The position numbers were made by a program, and so were the translations under genes. The notes beneath the pieces were generated by a model, which was not told where the DNA came from, made no database searches, and was given only the letters and a program-made list of their open reading frames with translations. Source: Lunularia cruciata (Eukaryota; Streptophyta; Marchantiopsida; Lunulariales; Lunulariaceae). From it: DNA of 64,000 bases. Positions 49,326 through 60,560 of this stretch are shown piece after piece; position 1 is the stretch's first letter; each line of letters opens with the position of its first letter. Location of the stretch: NCBI GenBank assembly GCA_948567375.1, contig OX419760.1:50096001-50160000 (forward strand). Reading direction: 5' to 3'.

Positions 49326-50500
49326 TGTAGGAGAAACCCCAAGAGAAACACAAGAGAAGAAAAAGAAAAGAAATATAAGGTTTCATTATGCAATACTCAA
49401 ATGTCACATTGTCTTTATTATATAACAAAGAGGATCCACTCATAAGGAACTGCACCCTTGGATTGGATACATGGATTGGTGATATATCAGCAAGCTCCAC
49501 TCTTAGATTCGTTGTATGGATTGGTGAAATGTAGATTTTTGTATTATTTGGTTGTCAAACAAGTTTGACCAAAGGGAATCTTTGGAGAATCTTCTTATAG
49601 GAAACTCAAAACAATATGGGTGAGGTATAGTTTGAAATCTCTTAATGAGACAAACATGGGAAGAAAAGGTAACCTTTTTTCCACAAAGGTCAAGGATATC
49701 GACCATTTTTAAGACCTAAATCATCCATTTAGGCCTTTGAAATTGGCTCTGAAGTTTTAAGGGTATTTTCAACCTTTGCACTATTAATGGAAATACTTTT
49801 TGGTGACACTTCTATCTGATCTACTTAGACCATCACATATAACATCCCTCAGGATATTACTAAGTCAATTTCCACCTTTAGATAGTAGAAAGATTCCAAT
49901 TGAGTTTTTAGTCCAAGTTGTGTGTGAACTTGTAATACCATTAGCTAATATATTATCTTGAGGTGACAATTTGCTTTGTGATATGTTGAGGGATGTTAAA
50001 ATATGATGGTTGGTCTAAGTAAATCAGATAGATTTTTCAACAAAAGGGTATTTTCACTAATAAAGTAGAGGTCAAAAACACATTGAAAATTTTAGAGTCA
50101 ATATCAAAGCCCCAAGCGAATGAACTAGGCTTAAAAATATGAAAGATCCTTCTCTTTCAAGAGAAAAGGTGTTGCCTTCTCCCCCTATTTGTCTCATCAA
50201 GGCTTTCCAATGATATCTCGCCCATGGTATTCTAAGCTTCTTATAGGAAGATTCTCCAAAAATTCCCTTTGGTCAACTTGTTTGACCAACCAAATAAGAC
50301 AAGGATCAACATGTCATCAATCCATGCAACTAATCTAAGGGTGGAGCTTGTTGACATGTCACCAATCCATGTACTTGATCCAAAGGTGGAATTTGCTTGA
50401 AGTGGATCCTCTTTGATGTATAATAAAGACAAGGTGCTCCTTTGGGAGATTGGAGTATTGAAAGATAAAGTCTTTTATCTTGCTTGGAGGTTCTCTTGTC
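49326..50500. repeat. Inverted pair of Copia-type LTRs
   Basis: The left arm (49326-about 49890) and the right arm (about 49960-50500) are reverse complements over more than 500 bp with about 70 bp between them. Shared blocks include TTGGTTGTCAAACAAGTTTGACC against GGTCAACTTGTTTGACCAACC, and ATCTGATCTACTTAGACCATC against GGTTGGTCTAAGTAAATCAGAT. A third direct copy of the same LTR is at 51326-51677 continuing at 59254. Confidence 0.75.
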
Positions 50501-50530
50501 CTTGGAATATTACAAAACTGAACTAATTAT

Positions 50531-50662
50531 TATGGCACTTTAGAGTTCATGTATGACTTCTTCATGAGTTGTGTTTCAATATTGTATGATGTAGTGTAGC
50601 AATATAAAAAAATAAAAAAATAAAAAAATAAATAAAAAAATAAATAAATATATATGCACAAC
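50531..50662 (+). repeat. LTR-start fragment of the PHD gypsy family
   Basis: TATGGCACTTTAGAGTTCATGTATGACTT matches the LTR start at 28333 and ends at the same ATGCACAAC point as 28882-29003. Within it a run of A/T-only simple repeat (50606-50650) has expanded. Confidence 0.7.
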
Positions 50663-50689
50663 TCATTCTCCTTGTCACTGCTTCATCAA

Positions 50690-51325
50690 CCTTATCAAGA
50701 AATCAAGAACCAACTTAGTGCAACCTTTGAGGTCAAACAACATAGTCCCATACATTTCTATTTGGTCTTGAAATAATCCGGCATGATGATGGAAACATTG
50801 CCATTATGAAAATTGGCTACCTCAAACATGTACTCTTGTGGGGCAATCTCTCCAACGCCAATCTTGTTTGCACCCCCGTTTCCCTTGGAAGACAACCTAC
50901 AATGGCCAATGACTTAGAAGCAAAAACCATGCATCATTTAGATAGCTCCTTGGGAAAATGAACTATTTTGGTATTTTCACACAACCAAATATAGCTCAAA
51001 GACTCTTTCTCATTGTGCAACACTCATCTCACCCAACTAACACTCATTGCAACACTCAAATATGGCACTTAAACACATATGCCACTACCTTGTTCGTACA
51101 ATTGATCAATGCCTTGTTTACTCAACATCCAATAGTGAGCTCACCTTGGTTTCATATGTTGATGCTGATTGGGCAAACTAGAATTCATCTTGCAAATCCT
51201 ATACATGTCATTCTATTGCTTAATGACACTATAGTTATATGGTCATCTAAGAAACAAGTTGCAGTTGCTCTATGGACAATATGAGCAAAATATTCTGCAC
51301 TTGCTGCAATAATGGATATTCCAAG
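50690..51325 (+). pseudogene. Copia RT C-terminal part and RNase H (right part, decayed)
   Basis: Reads LSATFEVKQHSPIHFYLGLEI-type sequence, then STSNSELTLVSYVDADWA (RNase H ADWAG block) and WSSKKQVAVAL (Copia TWxSKKQ block), in more than one frame. It continues the fragment ending at 48990; the 1.7 kb between them are inserted LTR pieces. Confidence 0.72.
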
Positions 51326-51677
51326 GATAGGAGAACCCCTAAGAGAAACCCAAAAGAAGAAACACAAAGCTTCACACTCAAATCTTTGATGCCCCAAAGG
51401 AGCACCTTGTCTTTACTATATAGTAAAGAAGATTCACTCAAAGGAAACTCCATCCTTGGATTGGTGACATGTCAATGAGCTCTACCCTTGGATTAGTTGC
51501 ATGCATGGGTGATGGTTCTAGTCCTATCCGGTTGGTCAAAAAAACTTTGATCAAAGGGAATCTTTAGAGAATCTTCTATAGGAATTGCATGGGTGAGATG
51601 CCATTGGAAAGCTCTCGACAAGACAAATAGGGAAGGAAGGAAGGCCAACCTATTCTTCTTGAGGGAGGGAGCGAATG
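51326..51677 (+). repeat. Copia 3' LTR, left part
   Basis: Follows the RNase H remnant and matches the left arm of the inverted pair from its TAGGAGAA start. It is cut at 51677 by the chromovirus insertion and resumes at 59254. Confidence 0.68.
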
Positions 51678-51830
51678 TGTAACAATATGGAGTTTAGCAA
51701 CAAAGTTAATCGGGCTTACGAAGTAGAGAATAAGACAAAATAGCCTAGAATACTCTAGAAGCATCTAAGAAGCTTCTTGGGAATCTTCCCAACTAGTTAA
51801 CTTGCGCCCTAAGCAGGTAGCTTCTAGAAG

Positions 51831-51848
51831 GAAGCTTCTAGAAGCTTC
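51831..51848 (+). promoter_or_regulatory. Perfect four-unit heat-shock-element array in LTR1
   Basis: GAAGCTTCTAGAAGCTTC is GAA-nn-TTC-nn-GAA-nn-TTC, an exact HSE (nGAAnnTTCnnGAAn). A TTCtaGAA pair lies just before it. Further GAAGCTTC units spaced by TTGA follow at 51948-51981, about 20-50 bp upstream of the TATA box. Function is inferred from the motif alone. Confidence 0.6.
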
Positions 51849-52000
51849 TAACTAGCTTAGCTTGCACGCCAAGTAGGCGGCTTCTAGAAGGAAGCTTCTT
51901 GAGAAGCTTCCTAGTTAACTTGGCTTGCACTCCAAGAAAGCGGCTCAAGGAAGCTTCTTGAGAAGCTTCTTGAGAAGCTTCAAGGGTCTTGTATGCTACC

Positions 52001-52008
52001 TATAAATA
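52001..52008 (+). promoter_or_regulatory. TATA box of LTR1
   Basis: TATAAATA, conserved in all LTR copies of the family (also 4266-4273 and 59142-59149). Confidence 0.7.
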
Positions 52009-52113
52009 CCAAAGCCGAAGCTCATACTAAGCATTCGGAGTTTTCCCTCATTCAAGTGTCCCAATGTGAGGTTCCATTCTCCTATTTCTCTCCTCGGTTT
52101 CGGTCTTTTACAT

Positions 52114-52125
52114 TGGTATCAGAGC
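52114..52125 (+). other. Primer binding site, initiator-Met tRNA
   Basis: TGGTATCAGAGC, an exact match to the classical plant site, one base after LTR1. Confidence 0.9.
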
Positions 52126-52383
52126 AGGAATGGGATGGATGGAATTTATGGACCATAAAATCCACTTCTGCCAAACCATTGGGACTTTCATGTCCAGATA
52201 TTACCAAAGCATTGTTTCACACAATTCATCACCTTGCGCTTTGGGCATGATTTTCTACATATGATCATCGTGTCAGAGGAACCCTTGATACTTCCAGTTG
52301 TAACTTATGGAGAACGGTGGACGTGTTGTATCTATGTGTTAATCAATTAGATAAATTAAGAGTAGTGGAATAGAGTAGTAGCG

Positions 52384-53320
52384 ATGGCCGCAATACCAGA
52401 TGTTATCCTTGCAATGCAACAACAAATTGAGCATCTTACTCGATTGTTGGATGAACGAGACCAGCAATGACGAGAACAGATAGACAGAGCGCCAGTTCGA
52501 GATGGAGAAGATCACATTCAATTTCCAAAACCCAAGGTGTTTGAAGGCAAGAATCTTCCAAGCACAGTGGAGAATTTTGTGTTTGACTGTGAACGTAACT
52601 TTGCAGCCACCAATCTTCAAGACGAGCGAAAACAAATTCTCTTGGCTTCTAGCCAGTTGGATGGCGTGGTAAAACTTTGGTGGCGATTCTGAGTAGAAAG
52701 AGCTGAACGACAAATTGTTACACCAATTTTGACATGGGCAGAATTCAAGGATGCAATACTTGGTCAATTTTAGACTATAAATGCCACCCGAGCTGCACGA
52801 GATAAATTGGCAGAGTTGAGGCAAATTGGCTCAGTGCAAAGCTACATCACGCAATTTCAGAATATCATCATGCAAATTCCAGATATCCAAGAAGGTGAAG
52901 TTCTCGATCTATTTGTGCAAGGATTGAAGTCACAAACCAGATTGGAAGTGACCATGCGAGAGCCACAGAAAGTAGAAGAAGCCATGCAATTGGCTGAGCA
53001 TTTTGATTCCTTAGTTGCGACAACTTGGTCTTGACCTTGACCTACACAAAACCTACCAGTACCACGAGTGGAAGAACCGGTACCAATGGAGATTGATGCT
53101 ATCCAACGGAGACCACTTGGCACAGCAAATAGAAAAAGATTACGACAAAATGGAGGTTGCTTTTATTGTCACCAAGTTGGACATTGCATTGCTGAATGCC
53201 CCCAATTAGGAATGGGTGACCTCGACAAGTTGCCCAGATGGAGTTTGTGGAACAGAATGATCAAGGAAACAAAGAATCCCAGTAGGAGATTTCAAGCCGC
53301 CTACTGGGAGCTTGATTAGT
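52384..53320 (+). pseudogene. gag of the composite chromovirus
   Basis: ATG at 52384 with MAAIPDVILAMQQQIEHLT. Capsid-type blocks: KVFEGKNLPSTVENFVFD, LLASSQLDGVVKLWW, REPQKVEEAMQLAEHFD. A good CCHC knuckle CFYCHQVGHCIAEC lies at about 53158-53200. Stops: TGA and TAG at a handful of places, several at expected Arg codons (for example TWS-x-P-x-P). The last part from 52807 to 53034 is open. Confidence 0.8.
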
Positions 53321-56300
53321 TCCAATGGGATTGAAGGCTCGACCTATGCAAGTTTGCTTCACTTGCAAGATACGATATCTAATCGAGGTTGTATGATTTT
53401 GGTTGATTCTGGAAGTTCAGAGAATTGCATATCTATGCAAGTAGCAAAGGAATTGGGTATTCCTATCAAGCCAATGATTGGAAGTAGTTTGATGAGCATT
53501 CCGCACCTTGCATCCTGTTACCTTCAAGATTGGGAAGGAGTATATGGAGTGTATGAGGTTTGTAGTAGCACCTCTACACTATGATATCATTCTGGGTCTA
53601 CCTTGGCTTGAACGTCATAAGGTCAATTCGATTGGACCCGACGTCAAATTCAAGTACAACACCAAGGTAGGAATTTCCGATTAGGTTGTCTGGCACCTCT
53701 GAGTAAGACACCTAAGAATAGTCAGTCCCAAGATGGGAAGCTTGTTGAGAAGGTAGCCATAGAGCAAATCTGGAAGGGAGATGAGTCCCAAGATGGGAAG
53801 TTTGCCAAGAAGGCAACCATGGAGCAAGCTTGGAAGAGAGATGAGTCCCTAGAAGGGAAGTTTGTTAATGAAGCAGCCATAGAGCAAGCTTTGGAGGAAG
53901 ATAAGTCTGTATTCACGGTGTGGATCAAACCGATTGCACAAGAACAATCTGAGGAGGGCCAGGTGCCGCATCAAGCAACGGTTGATTAGATAGTTCAGGA
54001 GTTTGCAGATGTGTTTCCGGATGATCTGCCAAAAGGATTACCCTCTGATCGAGGTATGCCCTTCAAGATCGAGTTATTGCCAAGGAGTACTCCAGTGAGT
54101 AGACCAATCTATCGGCTCTCACCAAAGGAGTTGGAGGAGTTGCGAACAACACTTATAGAGTTGTTGGAGAAGGATTTCATACGACATAGTACTTCTCCGT
54201 GGGGAGCACCGGTACTATTTGTTCCAAAGAAGGATGGAGTACTTCGTTCTTCTGTATTGATTACCGTGGGCTCAATAAGCAAATTGTGAAGAATGCATAT
54301 CCCTTGCTTCGGATCGATGACCTGCTTGATCAATTAAGTGGAGCACGCTACTTTTCCAAGCTAGATCTTTGTAGCAGCTATTGGCAAATTCCTATTGAAG
54401 GAGAAGACGTGCAAAAGACTGCCTTTTGCACAAGGTATGGACATTTTGAGTGAGGAGTTCTACCTTCCGGACTCACTAATGCTCCAGTAGTCTTCATGGA
54501 TCAGATGCATCGGGTGTTGGAGAGACTATTAGATCAGTCCGTGGTAGTGTTCTTAGATGATATCTTAATCTATAGTAGGATAGAGGCAGAACATAGGAAT
54601 CATGTGCAAGAAGTCCTAAGATGACTCCGACAGTGGAAATTTTACTGCAAGAAGTCAAAGTGTGCTTTTTGGCAGAAAGTGGTTACCTTCTTGGGTCATA
54701 AGATCTCATTAGAGGGGATCAAGATGGAAGAAGAGAAGATCAAGGCCATTACTGATTGGCCTACCCCAAAGGATGCTACCGAAGTACGAGCATTCAATGG
54801 ATTGGCCAGTTTTTACCGACGGTTCATCCACTATTATGCTCATGTGGCTGCACCATTGATTGACCTCTTTGGAAAGAACTCGAGCTTCCAATGGACCACC
54901 AAGCATGAAGAAGCATTCCAGAAGTTAAAGCATATGGTGTCTTCAAGACCCCTTCTTCAGCCATATGATCCTCAACTACCTTGTGTGGTTAATTTTGATG
55001 CTTCTAACTTTGCAATTGGAGTTGTGTTGCAACAAGAATTTCCAGAGGGACTACATCCTATTGCCTTTGTGTCTCGCTGACTAAATGCAGCTGAAAGAAA
55101 TTACTCTGCTTGAGATCGGGAACAACTTGCAATGGTATATGCCACCAAGGTATGGAGGCATTATCTCTTGGAGAAACAAGTGATCATGCGAACTGATCAC
55201 AAGCCATTGTTGCAGACCTTACACTTAGAGCACATGAAGAGTCGACATCATCGATGGGAAGAGCAACTCCAATTGTTCGACATCAAACTTGAGTACAAAC
55301 CAGGTTGGTTCCATGTCATTCCTGATGCTTTATCACGACGACCTGATTTGAAGTCTCTTCCTCTCATCACGGTAGCAATTACAACGGTGTCAATTGATCC
55401 CAACATTCATAATGAGTTTTGGTTAGCTCTACAGCAAGATCCCTTCTTCCAAATGGTACATGGTCGGCAAACAACAGGTGACAAGGAGTACAACACCTTC
55501 TCCTTCAAGGAAGGCCTTTTATTCCATGCAGACCAGATCTATGTTCTAGCCAAAGGTGATCTTCGACTTGTGCGCTTTCAAGAAGCCCATGATTTACCCA
55601 TCGCTGGTCACATGGGTGTGGACAAGACCTTGGGTACCCTCCAACGTCAATGGTGGTGGCCCAACATGACACGAGATGTCCGAGAATTTGTCTAATCGTG
55701 TGAGAGCTGCCAACGTAACAAGGCCAGCAACCAGAAGTCGGGCGGACTCCTTCAACCACTTGCCATTCCAACAGCTCGTTGGGAGCATGTGAACTTGGAT
55801 CTCATCACATCCTTGCTTAAGACAAAACAAGGACACACCGCCATCGTGGTGTTTGTGGATAAGCTTAGTAAGCAAATCCACTTGGCACCAACCTGTGATA
55901 CCGTGGATGCTCCCACCTTAGCGCAAATCTACTTCGACAATGTATTCAAGCATCATGGAATGCCATGCGTACTCATCTCCGACCATGATCCTCAATTTAT
56001 CGGGAAGTTTTGGCAAACACTCTTCCAGATACTCGGCACCAAGCTTGCTTTGTCCACGGCCTATCATCCTCAAACTGATGGACAAACCGAATGCACCAAT
56101 TGTACATTGGAGGATATGTTGCATGCCTTTGTCAATGTCCACCATACCAATTAGGATGAATGTCTTGCCGTTGCCGAATTTGCCTACAACAATTCCAAAC
56201 AGGCAAGCACCGGATTCTCTCCTTTCTTTCTCAATTTTGGCTAAGATCCGCTTGTTCCAAATTCTCTTCTTGCTCCACCTCCATCTCAAGTTCCTCATAC

Positions 56301-56880
56301 TTCCACATTCTTGACCACTATATCCCAATCTCTCCAACAAGCCAAGTCTCACCTCCTTGTTGCTCAAAATCGCCAAAAACAATATGCGGACCACCATCGT
56401 CGAGATCTCACCTTTGAAGTCGGTGATAAAGTCATGCTATCCTCTAGTAACCTCCCTCTCCCACTTGATACCAAAGTTTGTAAACTTACCCCTAATTGGA
56501 TAGGACCCTTTGATATCACCCAAATTGTCTCTCCTGTTGCTTATTGTCTTGCCTTGCCTTGTCACATGCGTATCCATCCTGTCTTTCATGTTTCCAAGTT
56601 GAAATCCTTTGTTCTTAACCCCTCTTCCTTTTCCTCTCGAATCCAACCTCCCCTTCTTCCTATCCCTATCAATGACCATGAGGAGTACAAAGTTGATCGT
56701 ATTCTTGCGCGTCACCACATGCAACGAGGCCGTTGCCAACATACGGAGTACAAGGTCCTTTGGAAAGGGTATCCCCTTCATGATGCCACCTGAGAACCTC
56801 TTTCTCACCTCCACAATGCACAGACGGCCATCCAGGAATTTGAAGCTTCACTGGCGACGAGGACGTCACCAACTAGCGGC
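53321..56880 (+). pseudogene. pol of the composite chromovirus: protease, RT, RNase H, integrase, chromodomain
   Basis: Protease ILVDSGSSENCIS near 53397-53436. A linker with three 60-bp in-frame repeats (53722-53905). RT from about 54011: [37 protein letters not shown] near 54550 (DD of the active site intact). RNase H: VNFDASNFAIG, RTDHKPLLQTL. Integrase: HHCC region 55590-55720, core NLDLITSL, LISDHDPQFIGKFW, TAYHPQTDGQTE. C-terminal chromodomain about 56679-56860 with EEYKVDRILARHH and EYKVLWKGYP. Stops near 54452, 55078, 55113, 55694, 56152, 56242 and 56792; the two near 56152 and 56792 are Trp in the sister copy. Confidence 0.85.
53722..53905 (+). repeat. Three 60-bp tandem repeats in the protease-RT linker
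   Basis: AGTCCCAAGATGGGAAG begins at about 53723, 53783 and (with changes) 53843. The 60-bp period keeps frame and encodes a 20-residue unit built on SQDGKFxxKxxxEQ. Confidence 0.85.
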
Positions 56881-56889
56881 GGGGGAATA

Positions 56890-57301
56890 TGTAACAATAT
56901 GGAGTTTAGCGACGAAGTCAGTCAGGCTCATGAAGTAGCACATAAGACAAATTAGCCTAGAATATTCTGGAAGTATCTAGGAAGCTTCTTGGGAAGCTTC
57001 CCGGTTAGCTTAGCTTGCACCTTAAGTAAATAGCTTCTAGAAGCTTCCAACTAGCTTAGCTTGCACGCCAAGTAGGCGGCTCCTAGAAGGAAGCTTCTTG
57101 AGAAGCTTCCTAGTTAACTTGGCTTGCACTCTAAGAAAGCGGCTTGAGGAAGCTTCTTGAGAAGCTTCTCAAGGGCCTTGTATGCTACCTATAAATACCA
57201 AAGCCAAAGCTCATGCTATGCATTTGGAGTTTTTCCTCATTCAAGTGTCCCAATGTGAGTTTCCATTCTCCTATTTCTCTCCTCAGTTTTGGTCTTTTAC
57301 A
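56890..57301 (+). repeat. LTR2 of the composite chromovirus
   Basis: 412 bp, after the purine tract GCGGCGGGGGAA. Its terminal TTTTACA joins directly to mid-pol sequence TGAAGGCTCTTCC. It has a TTCtaGAAgcTTC element at 57035-57047. Confidence 0.85.
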
Positions 57302-58842
57302 TGAAGGCTCTTCCTCTCATCACGGCGGCAATTACAACAGTGTCCATTGACCCTAAGGTTCATAATGAGTTTCAATTAGCTCTACAACGAGATCCCTTCT
57401 TCCAAATGATACACGGTTGTCTAACAGCATGCGACAAGGAGTACAACACCTTCTCCTTCAAGGAAGGCCTTTTATTCCATGCAGACCAGATCTATGTTCC
57501 AGCCAAAGGTGATCTTCGACTTGTGCGCCTTCAAGAAGCCCATGATTTACAATAGCTGGTCACATGGGAGTGGACAAGACCTTGGGCACCCTCCAACGCC
57601 AATGGTGGTGGCCCAACATGACACAAGATGTTTGAGACTTTGTCTGATCATGTGAGAGTTGCCAACGGAACAAGGCCAGCAACCAGAAGCCGAGTGGACT
57701 CCTTCAACCACTGGCCATTCCATCCGCTCGTTGGGAGCATGTGAGCTTGGATCTCATCACATCCTTGCCAAAGACAAAACAAGGACACACCGCAATTGTG
57801 GTGTTTATGGATAAGCTTAGTAAGCAAATCCACTTGGCACCAACCTGTGATACCGTGGATGCTCCAACCTTAGCGCAAAACTACTTTGACAATGTCTTCA
57901 AGCATCATGGGATGCCACGTGTACTCATCTCCGACCGTGATCCTTGATTTACAAGAAAGTTTTGGCAAGCACTCTTCCAGATACTCGGCACCAAGCTTGC
58001 TTTGTCCACGGCCTATCATCCTCAAACTGATGGACAAACCGAATGCACCAATTGTACATTGGAGGATATGTTGCGGGCCTTTGTCAATGTCCACCATACC
58101 AACTGGGATGAATGTCTTGCAGCTATAGAATTTGCCTACAACAATTCCAAATAGGCAAGCACCGGATTTTCTCCCTTCTTTCTCAATTTTGGCCAAGATC
58201 CGCTTGTTCTAGATTCTCTTCTTGCTCCCCCCTCCCTCTCAAGTTCCTCATACTTCCACATTCTTGACCACTATATCCCAATCTCTCCAACAAGCCAAGT
58301 CTCACCTCCTTGTTGCTCAAAATTGCCAAAAACAATATGCGGACCACCATCGTCGTGATCTCACCTTTGAAGTTGGCAATAAAGTCATGCTATCCTTTAG
58401 TAACCTCCCTCTCCCACTTGATACCCAAGTTCGTAAACTTGCTCCTAATTGGATAGGACCCTTTGATATCACCCACATTGTCTCTCCTATTGCTCATCGA
58501 CTTGCCTTGCCTTGTCACGTGCATATCCATCCTGTCTTCCATGTTTCCAAGTTGAAACCCTTTGTTCCTAACCCCTCTTCCTTTTCCTCTCGAATCCAAC
58601 CTCCTCCTCTGCCTATCCCTATCAATGATCATGAAGAGTACGAAGTTGATCGTATCCTTGCGCGTCGTCATATTCAACGAGGCCATCGCCAACATACGGA
58701 GTACAAGGTCCTTTGCAAAGGGTATCCCCTTCACGATGCCACATGGGAACCTCTTTTCCACCTCCAAAATGCACATATGGCCATCAAGGAATTTGAAGCT
58801 TCACTGGCAACGAGGACATCACCAACTAGCGGCGGGGGAATA
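57302..58842 (+). pseudogene. 3' half of a second chromovirus pol (integrase and chromodomain)
   Basis: Begins inside the RNase H-integrase linker (homologous to 55348 onward). Stops and small indels hit the integrase HHCC and core (near 57554, 57633, 57945, 58154). From 58222 to a stop at 58906-58908 the frame is open and encodes the integrase C-terminus and a full chromodomain (EEYEVDRILARRHIQRGH, EYKVLCKGYPLHDATWEPL; Trp of the cage retained, WKGYP changed to CKGYP). Confidence 0.82.
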
Positions 58843-59253
58843 TGGAACAATATGGAGTTTAGCGACAAAGTTAGTCGGGCTTACGAAGTAAAGAATAAGA
58901 CAAAATAGCCTAGAATATTCTATAAGCATCTAAGAAACTTCCCAACTAGTTAAATTGCATGCCAAGTAGGCGGCTTCTAGAAGGAAGCTTCTAGAAGCTT
59001 CTAACTAGCTTAGCTTGCATGCCAAGTAGGCGGCTTCTAGAAGGAAGCTTCTTGAGAAGATTCCTAGTTAACTTGGCTTGCACTCCAAGAAAGCGGCTCA
59101 AGGAAGCTTCTTGAGAAGCTTCAAGGGTCTTGTATGCTACCTATAAATACCAAAGCCGAAGCTCATACTAGGCATTTGGAGTTTTCACTCATTCAAGTGT
59201 CCCAATGTGAGGTTCCATTCTCCTATTTCTCTCCTCGGTTTTGGTCTTTTACA
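58843..59253 (+). repeat. LTR3 of the composite chromovirus
   Basis: 411 bp, TGGAAC (mutated TGTAAC) to TTTTACA, then AAATG. Carries the same perfect HSE array GAAGCTTCTAGAAGCTTC at 58984-59001 and a TATA box at 59142-59149. Confidence 0.87.
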
Positions 59254-59455
59254 AAATGTGCACATTTTTTAGATCTAATTCATCCATTTAGGCTTTCAAA
59301 ATTGACTTTGAAGTTTAGGTTATTAACTTTTGCTCTATTAGTAGAGGTACTCTTTTGTTGATACCTCTATCTGATCTACTTAGTCCATCATATATAACAT
59401 CTTTCCATATGTTACCAAGCCAATTTTCACCTCTAGATAATATGTCTAACTATTC
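59254..59455 (+). repeat. Copia 3' LTR, right part
   Basis: Resumes the LTR interrupted at 51677: ATTCATCCATTTAGGC and CTATCTGATCTACTTAG match the left arm at 49726-49840 in order. Confidence 0.66.
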
Positions 59456-60039
59456 GTATTACAAGTAGACCTCAAAGTTACATGAGTGCAAAATATCATT
59501 GCATTTATAACTAAATTTGAAGGCCATGTTGCCATATGTGTTGATAGCCATTGTGCTATCACCAAACCTCCAACACAAGCACAGTCACCTTGACTAGTTG
59601 AAGCCCATTGATATTGACACCACTAAATCAAAGATATTGTTACCGTAGGCATTGTCTCATTTGCTCCAATCCCTATTGCCTACAATGTAGCTATCACTCT
59701 CACCAAAGTCCTTCCTGGATCCTGCACCACCTTACTTAGCGAATGAAATGGCCTCCTATCCCTCGCATCCTCATAACCCTTTACACCATAAGTTGCAATC
59801 ACTCTTACATGCATCTTGATCCAATGTCTTTTTCCCAACTACCATTAAATTTGCATTGCACCTCAAAGAACTACTACCAACATGACCAGGCGCATTAACA
59901 TCCACACCGGGAACTAGCTTCTATGTTCAATATTGCTCTCCAAGGCATCTACTCTTCTTGTTCCTGGCCTTTGGAAGAAAGATGCATGTCCTTGTTTCTT
60001 CAGACTTACTGTCAATTTCTTTTGACTTTCATCTATAAC
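59456..60039. other. Intergenic, no gene recognised
   Basis: No clear gene. A short minus-strand stretch near 59680-59790 reads protein-like (RRPFHSLSKVVQDPGRTL) but has stops and no family match I know. Confidence 0.4.
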
Positions 60040-60560
60040 ACCTATCCTTTGATACTTCACCGCAGCTTGTAACTGTTTCAAAATTCACACGTTCCACCTA
60101 GGTAACTACTCTTCTTGTTCTCCATGTTAGTCTTCAATGATAGTTTGGACTTCTTGCTTCTGTCTCCTTTTCATACACCAGGGGCTTAGCCCTATTTTAC
60201 TTTTTTCATCTCTCCCTTGTACGGCTTGATGAGGATCTCTCCCTTCTAGGCGGTCGTGCTTCTTCTCTTTTCATACAAGTGACAATATCCTTTGATACTT
60301 CACCGACTCGTACACCCATTTCAGAATTTCTCTCCCAGGAATCTACTCTTCTTGTTTTCCATGACAGCTTCAGTGACAATTCAGACTTCTTGCTTCTATC
60401 TACTTTCCACACAAGTGACAATATCCTTTAAGACTTCAGCGACTCCTGCACCCGTTTCAACATTTCTCTCCCTTGCATCTTCTCTCCTCGTTCTCCATTC
60501 ACAACTTCAATGACAATTTCGACTTCTTGCTTCCGTCTACTTTCAGAATTTCTCTCGACT
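60040..60560 (+). repeat. Minisatellite, about 136-bp unit
   Basis: GACAATATCCTTT recurs at 60281 and 60417 (136 bp). Each unit also has TTTCTCTCCC and GACTTCTTGCTTC in order. A more diverged copy spans about 60044-60176. Confidence 0.75.

Larger units (their letters stand above)
51678..52112 (+). repeat. LTR1 of the composite chromovirus
   Basis: 435 bp, TGTAAC to TTTTACA. Contains AAGCTTC-type palindromes in about 60-bp repeats and a TATA box close to its middle. Confidence 0.88.
51678..59253 (+). mobile_element. Composite Ty3/gypsy chromovirus: LTR-gag-pol-LTR-partial pol-LTR
   Basis: Three LTRs of one family bracket a full-length internal region (52113-56889) and a second, 5'-deleted one (57302-58842). 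Outer flanks are GAATG and AAATG, a target duplicate with one mismatch, so the outer pair entered as one element, into a Copia LTR. LTR1 and LTR3 share private variants (GCCGAAGCTCATACT, CGGCTCAAGG) that LTR2 lacks. All coding regions carry stops, mainly TGA and TAG, so neither copy is functional. Confidence 0.88.

Noticed and set aside
51760-51985. Regularly spaced AAGCTTC palindromes as a CRISPR-like array
   Set aside because: They lie inside a eukaryotic LTR, spacing is irregular and there are no unique spacers.
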